From SIG575 sp045542485 (lineage in GTDB: Bacteria; Bacillota; Clostridia; Oscillospirales; Acutalibacteraceae): a stretch of DNA of 64,000 nucleotides. The DNA lies in assembly GCA_045542485.1 (NCBI GenBank), contig JAZQLC010000025.1:101963-165962 (forward strand), given 5' to 3'. Numbering within the stretch: position 1 is the stretch's first letter; every line of letters begins with the position of its first letter. The notes under the pieces are model-generated. The model had not been told where the DNA came from, did no database searches, and saw only the letters and a list, made by a program, of their open reading frames with translations. Below, piece by piece: positions 8,536 to 16,064 of this stretch. The position numbers were made by a program, and so were the translations under genes.

Positions 8536-8577
8536 CATAAAAAAATACTGCCCCAAGTGAAACACCCTTCAGGCAGC
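8536..8577 (-). terminator. Attenuating terminator between the SCIFF peptide and its maturase
   Basis: On the minus strand CTGCC...GGCAG and GTG/CAC stems form an imperfect hairpin followed by TATTTTTTT. It sits between precursor and enzyme genes, so partial readthrough would make much more peptide mRNA than maturase mRNA. Confidence 0.65.
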
Positions 8578-8593
8578 ATTTTAAATTCTGCAA

Positions 8594-8746
8594 TTATTTG
8601 CTTTCTTTTGTGCTTTCACACTGCTGGTTAGCAATACCGCAGCTTGTTTTACAAGCTGACTGGCAAGATGTCTGACATTCGCCGCAGCCGCCGTTTTTAG
8701 CACTTTCACAAAGATTGCGAGTTTCAAGTGTTTTAATGTGTTCCAT
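8594..8746 (-). CDS. SCIFF ranthipeptide precursor (six cysteines in forty-five)
   Basis: The frame encodes 50 residues beginning MEHIKTLETRNLC. It carries the highly conserved core CGECQTSCQSACKTSC, followed by GIANQQC. I count seven cysteines (13, 21, 24, 28, 32, 36, 43); the first lies ahead of the usual core. The ATG at 8746 has GGAGG upstream and a consensus promoter. The product is a ribosomal peptide modified by the adjacent radical SAM enzyme. SCIFF is nearly universal in Clostridia and its biological role is not settled; no dedicated exporter or protease gene lies beside it here. Confidence 0.95.
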   Translation of the reverse strand: MEHIKTLETRNLCESAKNGGCGECQTSCQSACKTSCGIANQQCESTKESK

Positions 8747-8776
8747 GATACTTACCTCCACGAATTCGTTTGTATA

Positions 8777-8805
8777 ATTATATCACTTTTGAAGTTTCAA
8801 GTCAA
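8777..8805 (-). promoter_or_regulatory. Sigma-A promoter of the SCIFF operon
   Basis: On the minus strand TTGACT (8805-8800), a 17-nt spacer and TATAAT (8782-8777) lie about 30 nt upstream of the SCIFF start. Confidence 0.85.
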
Positions 8806-8962
8806 TAGAGAATTTCACAGTAAAAGAATAAATCTTTCTGATGAATTCCTGTCAGAAATTTTATGTATTTTTTGATGAATTTTAATATTTTTTCTTTACA
8901 AATTTGTTTTTTTATGGTAAAAATAAATAGTAAGGATTTTACTCTAAAGGAGATGTAAACTT

Positions 8963-10720
8963 ATGAAGAAAAAAATCAAAGCTTTTATCGCAATGCTTCT
9001 TGTGTTTACCGTTCTGTTTTCAGTGAACGCATCGGCGACTTTTACTTCAGGTGACAGACACAACGGCGCAATCAGAACCGCAACAGATATTGTAGGCGGA
9101 ATTATCGACGGAGCAATCAGTTTCCTCGGTATGCTTACTCCCACACCTGATTATCCCACAGTTGACGAGTATTTTGCAAACGGAAGCAAAAACTTTTATG
9201 AAGGCACAGCAGAGTTTATCGATGCACCTGAAGAGGGTGCAAAGTGGTCACTCGGTTTCGGTAAAGAAAGTCTTGTACCCGATAACCTCAGAGATGGCTC
9301 AAAGAAATATTATACAGGCGGCTACTTTACTCAGCAAGTAAGCGGTACTTTTGATGACCAGAGAGCAAATGCAATCGCTCTTAATGACGGCTCAGGCAGA
9401 GGCACAACAATTTTTGCAGCAATTGACGGTATCGGTGTAGGTAATACAGATGTCCGTGCAATCAGAGCAGCAGTTGAAGCAAAACTCAAAGAAAAAGGAA
9501 TTGAAAGCGACATCAACGCTATCAATATCAATGCAACTCACTGCCATACTGTTGTTGACACACAGGGCATCGGCATTGACCTTATTCTCAAAATCTTCCG
9601 CAGTTTCCTTACATGGCTTCCTTTCGTGGAGCAGCAGAGATCAATTGACCTTGAATTCCTTGATAAGATGATTGACGGTGCATCAGACGCTATCGTTGAA
9701 GCTTATATGAATATGGAAAAAGGTGAGCTTTACTACTTCGAATCAGTCGGTGTAGGTAAAGATGAAGACAAGGGCACCTATCTTGATGATGAATACCCAT
9801 ATCTTCAGAATAAGAGATATGATACAGAAGGCTATCAGCACACATGGGCATGTTTCAAATTTGTTCCCGATAATGAAGAGTCAATGCCCACAATTTTCTC
9901 TAACATCGGCGCTCATCCCACAACAATTGACAGAAGCGTAGCTCTTCTTTCAGCAGACTTCCCCAACTATATGGAAGAAAAAATCAACGCTGAAGGTATG
10001 AACTTTATGTTCATTCAGGGTGCACAGTCTCCCATTTCAGTAAACAAGAGCGGCGTTCAGACACAGTCAGTTCTTGATGAGGTTGAAGCAATTATTGCAG
10101 CAAATCCCGAGGCAGCTGATTATAAGACACCTATGATTCTCGGCTACGAGTACGCAAGACTTATTCTCGAAGCTCAGGATAAGGCAAAGAAGGTTGACCC
10201 AATCCTCAATGTAAGTATGACAGAATATAAGATCAAGCTTGACACAGGTCTTCTTGCTTATGGCGCAATCGAAGGCTTCATCGGTACAACAACCGTTCGT
10301 GATGACGAAAGCTCAACAGGTTATTCAATTATCACAGAAGCAGGTTATATCGAAATCGGCTCAGATATAGTTCTTCTTACTGCACCCGGCGAACTTGTTC
10401 CACAGTTAGTTTACGGCAACGTGATTAGCGCAGAGGATTCTTATCTCGGCACAGAATGGACACTTCCTGCAACTGCATCTCTCGTTCCTGAAGGAAAGAC
10501 AGTTCTTGTAATGGGTCTTTGCAACGACGCTATCGGCTACATCGTTCCTGATAACGACTTTGCTCACTTCATCGCTGATTCACTTTGGTCAATGGACGGC
10601 GCAGAGGATGTTTTCGGACCATATCACAGACATTATGAGGAGTTACTTGCAACAGGCGGCACAGCAGGTTCTTCAACTATCAAAGCCTTTAATGCACTTG
10701 TTGAAAACGCAAACAAATAA
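8963..10720 (+). CDS. Secreted neutral/alkaline ceramidase-like hydrolase
   Basis: This is a 585-residue secreted protein with a signal peptide (residues 1-26, ending NASAT). The body matches the neutral/alkaline non-lysosomal ceramidase fold: NATHCHT near residue 190 and GAHPTTID near 316 supply the expected zinc histidines, APGELVPQ near 475 the zinc glutamate, and GLCNDAIGYIVPD near 520 the zinc tyrosine region. IQGAQSPIS resembles the substrate-serine segment. A helical, hydrophobic stretch (TDIVGGIIDGAISFLGML) precedes the catalytic part. The family cleaves amide bonds in ceramides, but bacterial relatives vary, so the substrate is open. Three nucleotides separate it from a sugar-kinase gene. 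The start follows AAAGGAG. A weak promoter (TTTACA-17-TAAAAA, 8895-8923) may serve it. Confidence 0.78.
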   Translation: MKKKIKAFIAMLLVFTVLFSVNASATFTSGDRHNGAIRTATDIVGGIIDGAISFLGMLTPTPDYPTVDEYFANGSKNFYEGTAEFIDAPEEGAKWSLGFGKESLVPDNLRDGSKKYYTGGYFTQQVSGTFDDQRANAIALNDGSGRGTTIFAAIDGIGVGNTDVRAIRAAVEAKLKEKGIESDINAININATHCHTVVDTQGIGIDLILKIFRSFLTWLPFVEQQRSIDLEFLDKMIDGASDAIVEAYMNMEKGELYYFESVGVGKDEDKGTYLDDEYPYLQNKRYDTEGYQHTWACFKFVPDNEESMPTIFSNIGAHPTTIDRSVALLSADFPNYMEEKINAEGMNFMFIQGAQSPISVNKSGVQTQSVLDEVEAIIAANPEAADYKTPMILGYEYARLILEAQDKAKKVDPILNVSMTEYKIKLDTGLLAYGAIEGFIGTTTVRDDESSTGYSIITEAGYIEIGSDIVLLTAPGELVPQLVYGNVISAEDSYLGTEWTLPATASLVPEGKTVLVMGLCNDAIGYIVPDNDFAHFIADSLWSMDGAEDVFGPYHRHYEELLATGGTAGSSTIKAFNALVENANK

Positions 10721-10723
10721 ACT

Positions 10724-11620
10724 ATGAAGTATTATCTCGGTATAGACGGCGGCGGTACTAAAACTACCGCTGCCGTATCAGATGAAAAGGGCAATATCAT
10801 TCTGAAAAAGGTTGGTAAAACAATCAACTTTTACTCAGTGGGTATGGAAACTGCCCGAAAAAATCTTCTTTCTGTTATAGAAGATATCTGCAAGGAAATA
10901 GGTGAAATAATTTTCGAGAGTGTTTTTATCGGATGTTCAGCACTTGACAGCGAAGCATCTGAGGAAACGCTCAGAAGTCTTTGTGGGGATATTAAAGCAA
11001 AACGAATAAAAATGGACAGCGACCTTTATGTGGCTCTCAAAAGCGTGGAAAACGCCGTTTGTCCTTGTGTCGCAATCTGTGGCACGGGCTCGATGGCAAT
11101 CGGTGAGGATGAGAACGGCAAGGTGAAATTCAAAGGTGGCTGGGGTCATATTATCGGAGATGAAGGCTCCGGCTACGCGATTGCAGTAAATGCGCTGAAA
11201 TGCTGTTGTATTTTCTGCGATTCGGGGGAAGAATCACCGCTTCTGGAAAGTGCAAAAGAATATTTTGATGTTACTGATTTCAGAGAGGTTATTGATAAAA
11301 TTTATTCTCCCGAAACTACAAAAGACGTACTTGCAGGTTTTGCCTCTGATGTGCAGAAAGTTGCAGAGGCAGGGGATGTGTTTGCTGAGTCAATTATTGT
11401 GAATGAAGCTCATAATTTTGCAAGAACAGTTTTTTCTCTTCTCAGCGAAATAGAAAAATGCAGCATACTTGCTCTTTACGGCGGAGTTTTTCAGCATAAT
11501 ATCATTTTCCGCGAAACCTTCAAAGAGGATATAAAAGAAATTTATCCCGATATAGAAATCAGATTACTTGATGTGCCTCCTGAAGAGGGCGCACTTAAGA
11601 TAGCGAGGAATTTAAAGTGA
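10724..11620 (+). CDS. BadF/BadG-type ATPase, probable N-acetylglucosamine kinase
   Basis: This is a 298-residue cytosolic ASKHA-fold kinase. The phosphate-1 motif GIDGGGTKTTAAVSD opens the protein. CGTGSMAIG and GGWGHIIGDEGSGYAI are the phosphate-2 and sugar-site motifs typical of the NAGK/BadF group. The gene begins 3 nt after the ceramidase-like gene with a poor ribosome site, so it depends on upstream translation. It ends overlapping the SIS gene by 4 nt. Its neighbours (SIS domain and GH84 hexosaminidase) support phosphorylation of GlcNAc or a related amino sugar. Glucosamine or another hexosamine is possible. Confidence 0.82.
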   Translation: MKYYLGIDGGGTKTTAAVSDEKGNIILKKVGKTINFYSVGMETARKNLLSVIEDICKEIGEIIFESVFIGCSALDSEASEETLRSLCGDIKAKRIKMDSDLYVALKSVENAVCPCVAICGTGSMAIGEDENGKVKFKGGWGHIIGDEGSGYAIAVNALKCCCIFCDSGEESPLLESAKEYFDVTDFREVIDKIYSPETTKDVLAGFASDVQKVAEAGDVFAESIIVNEAHNFARTVFSLLSEIEKCSILALYGGVFQHNIIFRETFKEDIKEIYPDIEIRLLDVPPEEGALKIARNLK

Positions 11621-12354
11621 AAAAATATAGTGAATACATTTCAAATGTAAAAGACATTATCGAAAAAATTGAAACAAAGGGTGCAGAAAATCTCGAGAAA
11701 GCTGCTGCTCTTTTCAGCGAAACACTTATGGGTGGCAAAAGGATTTATCTTTTCGGCACAGGTCACTCACATATGCTCTCAGAAGAGCTTTTTTACAGAG
11801 CAGGTGGACTTGTGAATATTCAGCCTGTGCTCGTTGAGCCTCTTATGCTTCACGTTTCGGCAGCAGACAGTACTCTTGCGGAAAGAGTTGAAGGATATGC
11901 CGAAAAGATTTTTGCAGAATACGGTATGAGCGAGGGTGACACCATAGTTATTATCTCGAATTCAGGCAGAAACGGTGTTGTTGTTGATATGGCACTTCTC
12001 TGCAAGGAAAAGGGACTTAATGTGATTTGCCTTACAAACCTTGAGCATACATACGCAGGTGCATCCCGTCACAAGAGCGGTAAAAGACTCTGCGAAATTG
12101 CTGACATTGTTCTTGATAACTTCGGCTGCATTGGTGATGCTTGTGTTGAGGTAGACGGGGTAGAAGGCAAAATCTGTCCCACATCAACTGTTGCAGGTGC
12201 ACTCATTCTTAACGCTATCGTTTCAGAGGCTGTTGATATGTGTGCAAAGAAAGGTTTTTCACCTGAGCATTTTGCAAGTTCAAATGTTGACGGCGGTGAC
12301 GAAATCAATAACAAATTGGTAGAAAAATATAAAAAGGAGATTAAACACCTTTGA
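11617..12354 (+). CDS. SIS-domain phosphosugar-binding protein (UPF0309-like)
   Basis: The protein has 245 residues and one SIS domain, starting with GTG at 11617 inside the previous stop (GTGA). FGTGHSHMLSEELFYRAGG is the family hallmark, followed by IISNSGRNGVVVDMA, the phosphosugar-binding serine loop. SIS proteins isomerise or cleave phosphosugars, and the related MurQ cleaves MurNAc-6-phosphate. Between a sugar kinase and a GH84 enzyme it probably handles an amino-sugar phosphate, but the reaction is unknown. The stop overlaps the next TTG start (TTGA). Confidence 0.82.
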   Translation: MKKYSEYISNVKDIIEKIETKGAENLEKAAALFSETLMGGKRIYLFGTGHSHMLSEELFYRAGGLVNIQPVLVEPLMLHVSAADSTLAERVEGYAEKIFAEYGMSEGDTIVIISNSGRNGVVVDMALLCKEKGLNVICLTNLEHTYAGASRHKSGKRLCEIADIVLDNFGCIGDACVEVDGVEGKICPTSTVAGALILNAIVSEAVDMCAKKGFSPEHFASSNVDGGDEINNKLVEKYKKEIKHL

Positions 12355-13991
12355 TTTATCCTATTCCACAGAAAAATGAGCTTAACGGCGCAAAGATAAC
12401 TGTAAAAGATGTGAAATTTACAGGTGAGTTTACTGCTCTTGCCGAAAAGGTTTTTGCATCTTACAATCTGCCTGTATCCGATGAGGGATACTGCGCCGAA
12501 ATAATAGTTTCAGACAGCAGAAAAACAACATACATTGAGTCTCTTTCAAAACTCAGCGATGAAAAATATTTTATCACTGCAGATAAGGACAAAGTCAGGC
12601 TCGAAGTTTCTTCAAAGCGCGGTGCTTTCAGGGCTGTCAATACTCTTGCAAAATTAATAGTAAAAGATGAACTGAGAGAAGGAATTCTTGAAGACTATCC
12701 TCTTTTCGCAAAGAGAGGATATATTGAGGGCTTTTACGGTGACACGTGGGAGCAGGGGAAACGCCTTTCGGTTATGTCGTTGATGGCAAAGTATAATATG
12801 AATACTTTCTATTATGCACCCAAAGATGACGAGTATCATCGCGATAAATGGAGAGAAGCTTATCCTGAAAAAGAGCTTTCAGACCTTAAAAGTCTTTACG
12901 ATTTCGCTTCTGAAAATCAGATTGATTTCTGTTGGTGCATTGGTCCGGGACTTACATACAGATACACATCACCTGAGGATTTTGATTTGCTCATAAACAA
13001 AATCAAAAATGTATACTCAATCGGCGTGAGAAATTTCGGGCTTCTGCTTGATGACATTCCTGCAGACTTCCAATATAAGGAAGATGCTGAGGCTTTTGAC
13101 AGCACTGTTGATGCGCATATCAGCCTTGTCAATAAGACATATAACGCGCTGAAAGAGTTTGATTCGTCAATTACTCTTACCGTTTGTCCTACCCAGTATT
13201 TCGGCGACGAAAAAGGCTATTATATTTCAAAATTCGGCTCAGGAATCCCTGCCGATGTGAGTCTTTTCTGGACGGGAGCAGAAATTTGTTCCCGTGTGCA
13301 GACAACGAGAGAAGCAGATGAATTCTTCCGTTCAACCCGTCACAGACCTCTCTATTGGGACAATTATCCCGTAAATGATGCGGAAATGTTTCAGGAGATG
13401 CATATCGGTGCCCTTATCGGACGCGACAAGGACCTTTATAAATCCTGCGAGGGAATAATTTCTAATGTTATGGAGTATGCGGAGTGCTCAAAGCTTCCTC
13501 TTTTGACGATTGCGGATTATTTATGGAATCCCGCTTCATATGACCCGGACAAATCCCTTGAAAACGCCCAGGAAGAGATGCTTGGAGACAAAAAGGACCT
13601 GTTCTTCTATTTTTCGGAACACCTTGGAGTTTCCTGCCTTAACAGACACGCATCTGCCTTTATGAGCGAAACTTTTGAAAAAATCAATTTCCAAAGAGCA
13701 ATCGGAAACAAAGAGGAGTCTCTGCGTATTTTCAGAGAATATAATCAGAAATGCAGAGAATGTCTTACAATGCTCAGTGATACATCGGTACCTCTTTTTG
13801 AGGAAATGCAGAAATGGGTACGCAAGTTTTCAATGTGCTGTGATTTGCTTGATGCAATCTATGCTATGCAGGAAAATCCTGATGAGAATAAAAAAGCATA
13901 TCTTGCGGAGTTGCTTGAAAAATATAACTCAGACGCAGTTGTTCTTACAGGTTTCTGTCTTCGCGAAAATGCAGAAAAAACTCTGAAATAA
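12351..13991 (+). CDS. GH84 beta-N-acetylglucosaminidase, cytosolic
   Basis: The 546-residue enzyme starts with TTG at 12351, overlapping the previous stop, with AAAGGAG upstream. Residues 1-115 form the usual alpha/beta N-terminal domain. The GH84 barrel follows: GYIEGFYGDTWEQGKR, NTFYYAPKDDEYHRDKWRE, and the catalytic aspartate pair Asp234-Asp235 in LLLDDIPADF. WDNYPVND is also conserved. The C-terminal part is helical. The family removes terminal beta-GlcNAc from O-GlcNAc proteins, glycans or hyaluronan-type substrates by substrate-assisted catalysis. No signal peptide is present, so it should act on imported or recycled GlcNAc compounds, consistent with the kinase and SIS protein before it. 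Confidence 0.9.
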   Translation: MIYPIPQKNELNGAKITVKDVKFTGEFTALAEKVFASYNLPVSDEGYCAEIIVSDSRKTTYIESLSKLSDEKYFITADKDKVRLEVSSKRGAFRAVNTLAKLIVKDELREGILEDYPLFAKRGYIEGFYGDTWEQGKRLSVMSLMAKYNMNTFYYAPKDDEYHRDKWREAYPEKELSDLKSLYDFASENQIDFCWCIGPGLTYRYTSPEDFDLLINKIKNVYSIGVRNFGLLLDDIPADFQYKEDAEAFDSTVDAHISLVNKTYNALKEFDSSITLTVCPTQYFGDEKGYYISKFGSGIPADVSLFWTGAEICSRVQTTREADEFFRSTRHRPLYWDNYPVNDAEMFQEMHIGALIGRDKDLYKSCEGIISNVMEYAECSKLPLLTIADYLWNPASYDPDKSLENAQEEMLGDKKDLFFYFSEHLGVSCLNRHASAFMSETFEKINFQRAIGNKEESLRIFREYNQKCRECLTMLSDTSVPLFEEMQKWVRKFSMCCDLLDAIYAMQENPDENKKAYLAELLEKYNSDAVVLTGFCLRENAEKTLK

Positions 13992-14007
13992 TTATAAACA
14001 AAAAAAT

Positions 14008-14028
14008 GCTCCCTTGTGCAAAGGGAGC
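14008..14028. repeat. Palindrome GCTCCCTT/AAGGGAGC, left half of a repeat interrupted by the IS30 element
   Basis: An 8-bp perfect stem with a 5-nt loop follows the GH84 gene and may terminate it. The right flank of the IS element (15123-15153, GTCTGCGTAAGCAGACTGAGGGATTG) looks like the other half of the same kind of palindromic intergenic repeat, known from many clostridial genomes. That match is from memory, not from a search. Confidence 0.5.
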
Positions 14029-14030
14029 TG

Positions 14031-15128
14031 GACAGGTTATAATATGAAGTGCAACACTGAATAAAAAATAGACAATATACAAACCAAAGTGTAAAATGTA
14101 AATAACCACAAATACAAGAACACGGAGGTAAGTATATTGTCCTACACACATTTTACACTATCTGAACGAAAATATCTACAACAACTTTTATCAGAAAACA
14201 AAAGTTTTCGAGAAATTGCAGCAATTTTAGAAAGAAGTCCGTCAACAATCAGCCGAGAGGTTAAAAGAAACAGGTCGAAATACAAACCTAAAGGGAAAAT
14301 ATATAATAAATATTGGTACAATCATTGGCGAGCCGAAAATTTATATATTCGTCGTCGTAGGGAACAACAACGCAGAGCTTTAAAACCAAATACAAAAGAA
14401 TGGAATTATATAATAGAAAAACTTAATTTGTTTTGGACGCCTGAACAAATTGTTAATCGTTATGAGATTGAACACAAAAAGAAGATGGTATCTTTTTCTA
14501 CAATTTACAGATACATAAACCACGGCGAACTCCCTTGCATAGCTAATAAAACTCACTTAAGACGCAGGGGAAAATTATTTATGCCAAGAAGTAGCTGCTA
14601 CAACACTATTCAACCTGATAGAATAATACCTGAATGGACTAAAGAGATAAAAGATAGAACTCGTATCGGTGATTGGGAAGGTGACACTGTTTATGGAGGC
14701 GTCGGCAAGGGCCTGGTAGTAACACTGGTTGATAGAAAAGCAAAATATTTACTTGCAGGAAAACTTCAAAGCCGAAATGCATTATTAACAGAACAAGTAA
14801 TTGTTGGTCTACTGAAAGGTAAACCAGTAAAAAGTCTTTCGTTAGATAACGGTTCTGAATTTGCAAATTTCAGAGAAATAGAAAAACAAATTCATGCACC
14901 AATATATTTTGCCGAACCACATAAACCCTGGCAACGAGGAACTAATGAAAACACCAATGACATTTTACGCTTTTTCTTTCCAAAAGGGACAAACTTTCAT
15001 GAAGTTTCTGATGAGGAATTAGAAAGAGTTGTATATTTAATTAATACTCGCCCGAGAAAATGCCTTGATTGGAAATCTCCTTTTGAGGTGTTTTGGGGTG
15101 TTGCACTTGCTTGACAATCTGCCCTGTC
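14031..15128 (+). mobile_element. IS30-family insertion sequence
   Basis: An 11-bp inverted repeat AAGTGCAACAC occurs at 14047-14057 and, inverted, at 15098-15108. GACAGG at 14031 and CCTGTC at 15123-15128 extend the similarity outward with small length differences, giving a candidate element of about 1.1 kb. One transposase gene fills it. Exact ends and target duplication are not certain. Confidence 0.75.
14137..15114 (+). CDS. IS30-family transposase
   Basis: The 325-residue transposase appears complete. The start is TTG at 14137, eight bases after GGAGGT. An N-terminal HTH (LSERKYLQQLL, FREIAAILERSPSTISREVKRN) is typical of IS30. The DDE catalytic residues lie in IGDWEGDTVYG, LSLDNGSEFA and RGTNENTN. 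Base composition is more AT-rich than the neighbours, and AAA, AAT and ATA codons are common, which fits recent acquisition. The right inverted repeat is inside the last codons, and the TGA stop follows it. The element lies downstream of GH84 and does not interrupt a gene. Confidence 0.94.
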   Translation: MSYTHFTLSERKYLQQLLSENKSFREIAAILERSPSTISREVKRNRSKYKPKGKIYNKYWYNHWRAENLYIRRRREQQRRALKPNTKEWNYIIEKLNLFWTPEQIVNRYEIEHKKKMVSFSTIYRYINHGELPCIANKTHLRRRGKLFMPRSSCYNTIQPDRIIPEWTKEIKDRTRIGDWEGDTVYGGVGKGLVVTLVDRKAKYLLAGKLQSRNALLTEQVIVGLLKGKPVKSLSLDNGSEFANFREIEKQIHAPIYFAEPHKPWQRGTNENTNDILRFFFPKGTNFHEVSDEELERVVYLINTRPRKCLDWKSPFEVFWGVALA

Positions 15129-15183
15129 TGCGTAAGCAGACTGAGGGATTGTGAAAAAAACAGATAAAATTTTTTGTGAAAAA

Positions 15184-15221
15184 CCGCTTTTCTGAATCTT
15201 AGAAAAGCGGCATTTCTTTTT
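15184..15221 (+). terminator. Terminator downstream of the IS30 element
   Basis: CCGCTTTTCT pairs perfectly with AGAAAAGCGG, followed by a T-rich tail. Confidence 0.8.
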
Positions 15222-15235
15222 CTTTATATAACTCT

Positions 15236-15272
15236 GTATCTATCTCGTCTCTATCTCTGTCTCTGTCTCTGG
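15236..15272. repeat. Short TCTCTG/TCTATC simple repeat
   Basis: The pyrimidine tract repeats TCT(A/G)TCTC units about six times with small changes. It lies in non-coding DNA between the IS30 terminator and two small palindromes. Confidence 0.6.
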
Positions 15273-15273
15273 T

Positions 15274-15305
15274 GAACAATGTTCGCCAATATCCGAACAA
15301 TGTTC
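15274..15305. promoter_or_regulatory. Two identical 11-bp palindromes GAACAATGTTC spaced 21 bp
   Basis: GAACAATGTTC occurs at 15274-15284 and 15295-15305. Start-to-start spacing is 21 bp, two turns of DNA, as in paired operators. No promoter or gene that they would control is evident: the nearest gene converges on them. Confidence 0.45.
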
Positions 15306-15357
15306 ATTTACAATATTCAGAGAACCAATCAGGACAGTTATTTGAGAAAGGTGAAAA

Positions 15358-15918
15358 TCAGTTCAGTTTTTCAAGCATTTTTTCAATGCTCGTGAAGTGT
15401 ATAGGTGTGATTCCGAGGGCGGGGAGAGGCTCTAAATTTTTCAGGTTATCGTCAATCATATAGACCTTGTCAAATTTCTTGTCGAATGAATTTACGCAGT
15501 GCATATAAATCGCCGGGTCAGGTTTTGCAATTTTCAGGTTGCAGGAAATGAAAATTTTATCAAAAAGATACTCAAGATTATATTCTCTCATAATTTTTTC
15601 CACAAATCCGAGAGGAGCATTTGAAAGAAGAATTACGGTGTATTCCTCTCTCAGCTTTTCAATAGTCGGAATGATTTCTTTATTGAGAACTATCAGTTCG
15701 TTCCATTCTTTTACAAGCTTTTCTCTTTCTATGCCGATTTCCTCAGCCATTGAGTCAAAAATTTCATCCAGTGTTGTTTCACCAAGGTCGCCCGGTACAA
15801 AATATTTTTCCTTCAGCTCAGATGCTTTTTCTTTTGAAAAATATCTTTCAAAAATCACGGGCGCAATCTCACCGAAAATCACACCGAAGCAGTCGAAAAT
15901 AATAAGTTCATTTTTCAT
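15358..15918 (-). CDS. HAD-superfamily hydrolase
   Basis: The 186-residue protein starts at the ATG at 15918, preceded by GGTGAT; an ATG four codons upstream is weaker. Motif I is FDCFGVIF, with the nucleophile Asp followed by Cys-Phe instead of the usual D-x-D, so the second acidic residue is missing. Motif II is LLSNAP, the Lys of motif III is in IAKPDPAIY, and motif IV is YMIDDNLKNL. It resembles the YihX/HAD-IA group that acts on sugar phosphates or similar small phosphoesters. The loss of the second motif-I Asp makes phosphatase activity uncertain. It stands alone on the minus strand. Confidence 0.8.
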   Translation of the reverse strand: MKNELIIFDCFGVIFGEIAPVIFERYFSKEKASELKEKYFVPGDLGETTLDEIFDSMAEEIGIEREKLVKEWNELIVLNKEIIPTIEKLREEYTVILLSNAPLGFVEKIMREYNLEYLFDKIFISCNLKIAKPDPAIYMHCVNSFDKKFDKVYMIDDNLKNLEPLPALGITPIHFTSIEKMLEKLN

Positions 15919-16006
15919 TTTTATCACCATAAATAATTTACCATAAAGATATTCTTATTGCAACAGTTTTAATCACACAAATTTCAAAATAAAACAGCAC
16001 TCGATA

Positions 16007-16035
16007 TTGATTTAAATACTGTGATGTGATAAAAT
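16007..16035 (+). promoter_or_regulatory. Sigma-A promoter of the Gfo/Idh/MocA gene
   Basis: TTGATT (16007-16012), a 17-nt spacer and TAAAAT (16030-16035) lie 30 nt upstream of the start codon. Confidence 0.8.
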
Positions 16036-16064
16036 ATAGTCATAAAAATTAAGGAGCGATACCT

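Noticed and set aside
15236..15305. CRISPR-like array
   Set aside because: The repeated units are six to eleven bases long, with no spacer regularity and no cas genes nearby. It is a simple repeat followed by two palindromes.
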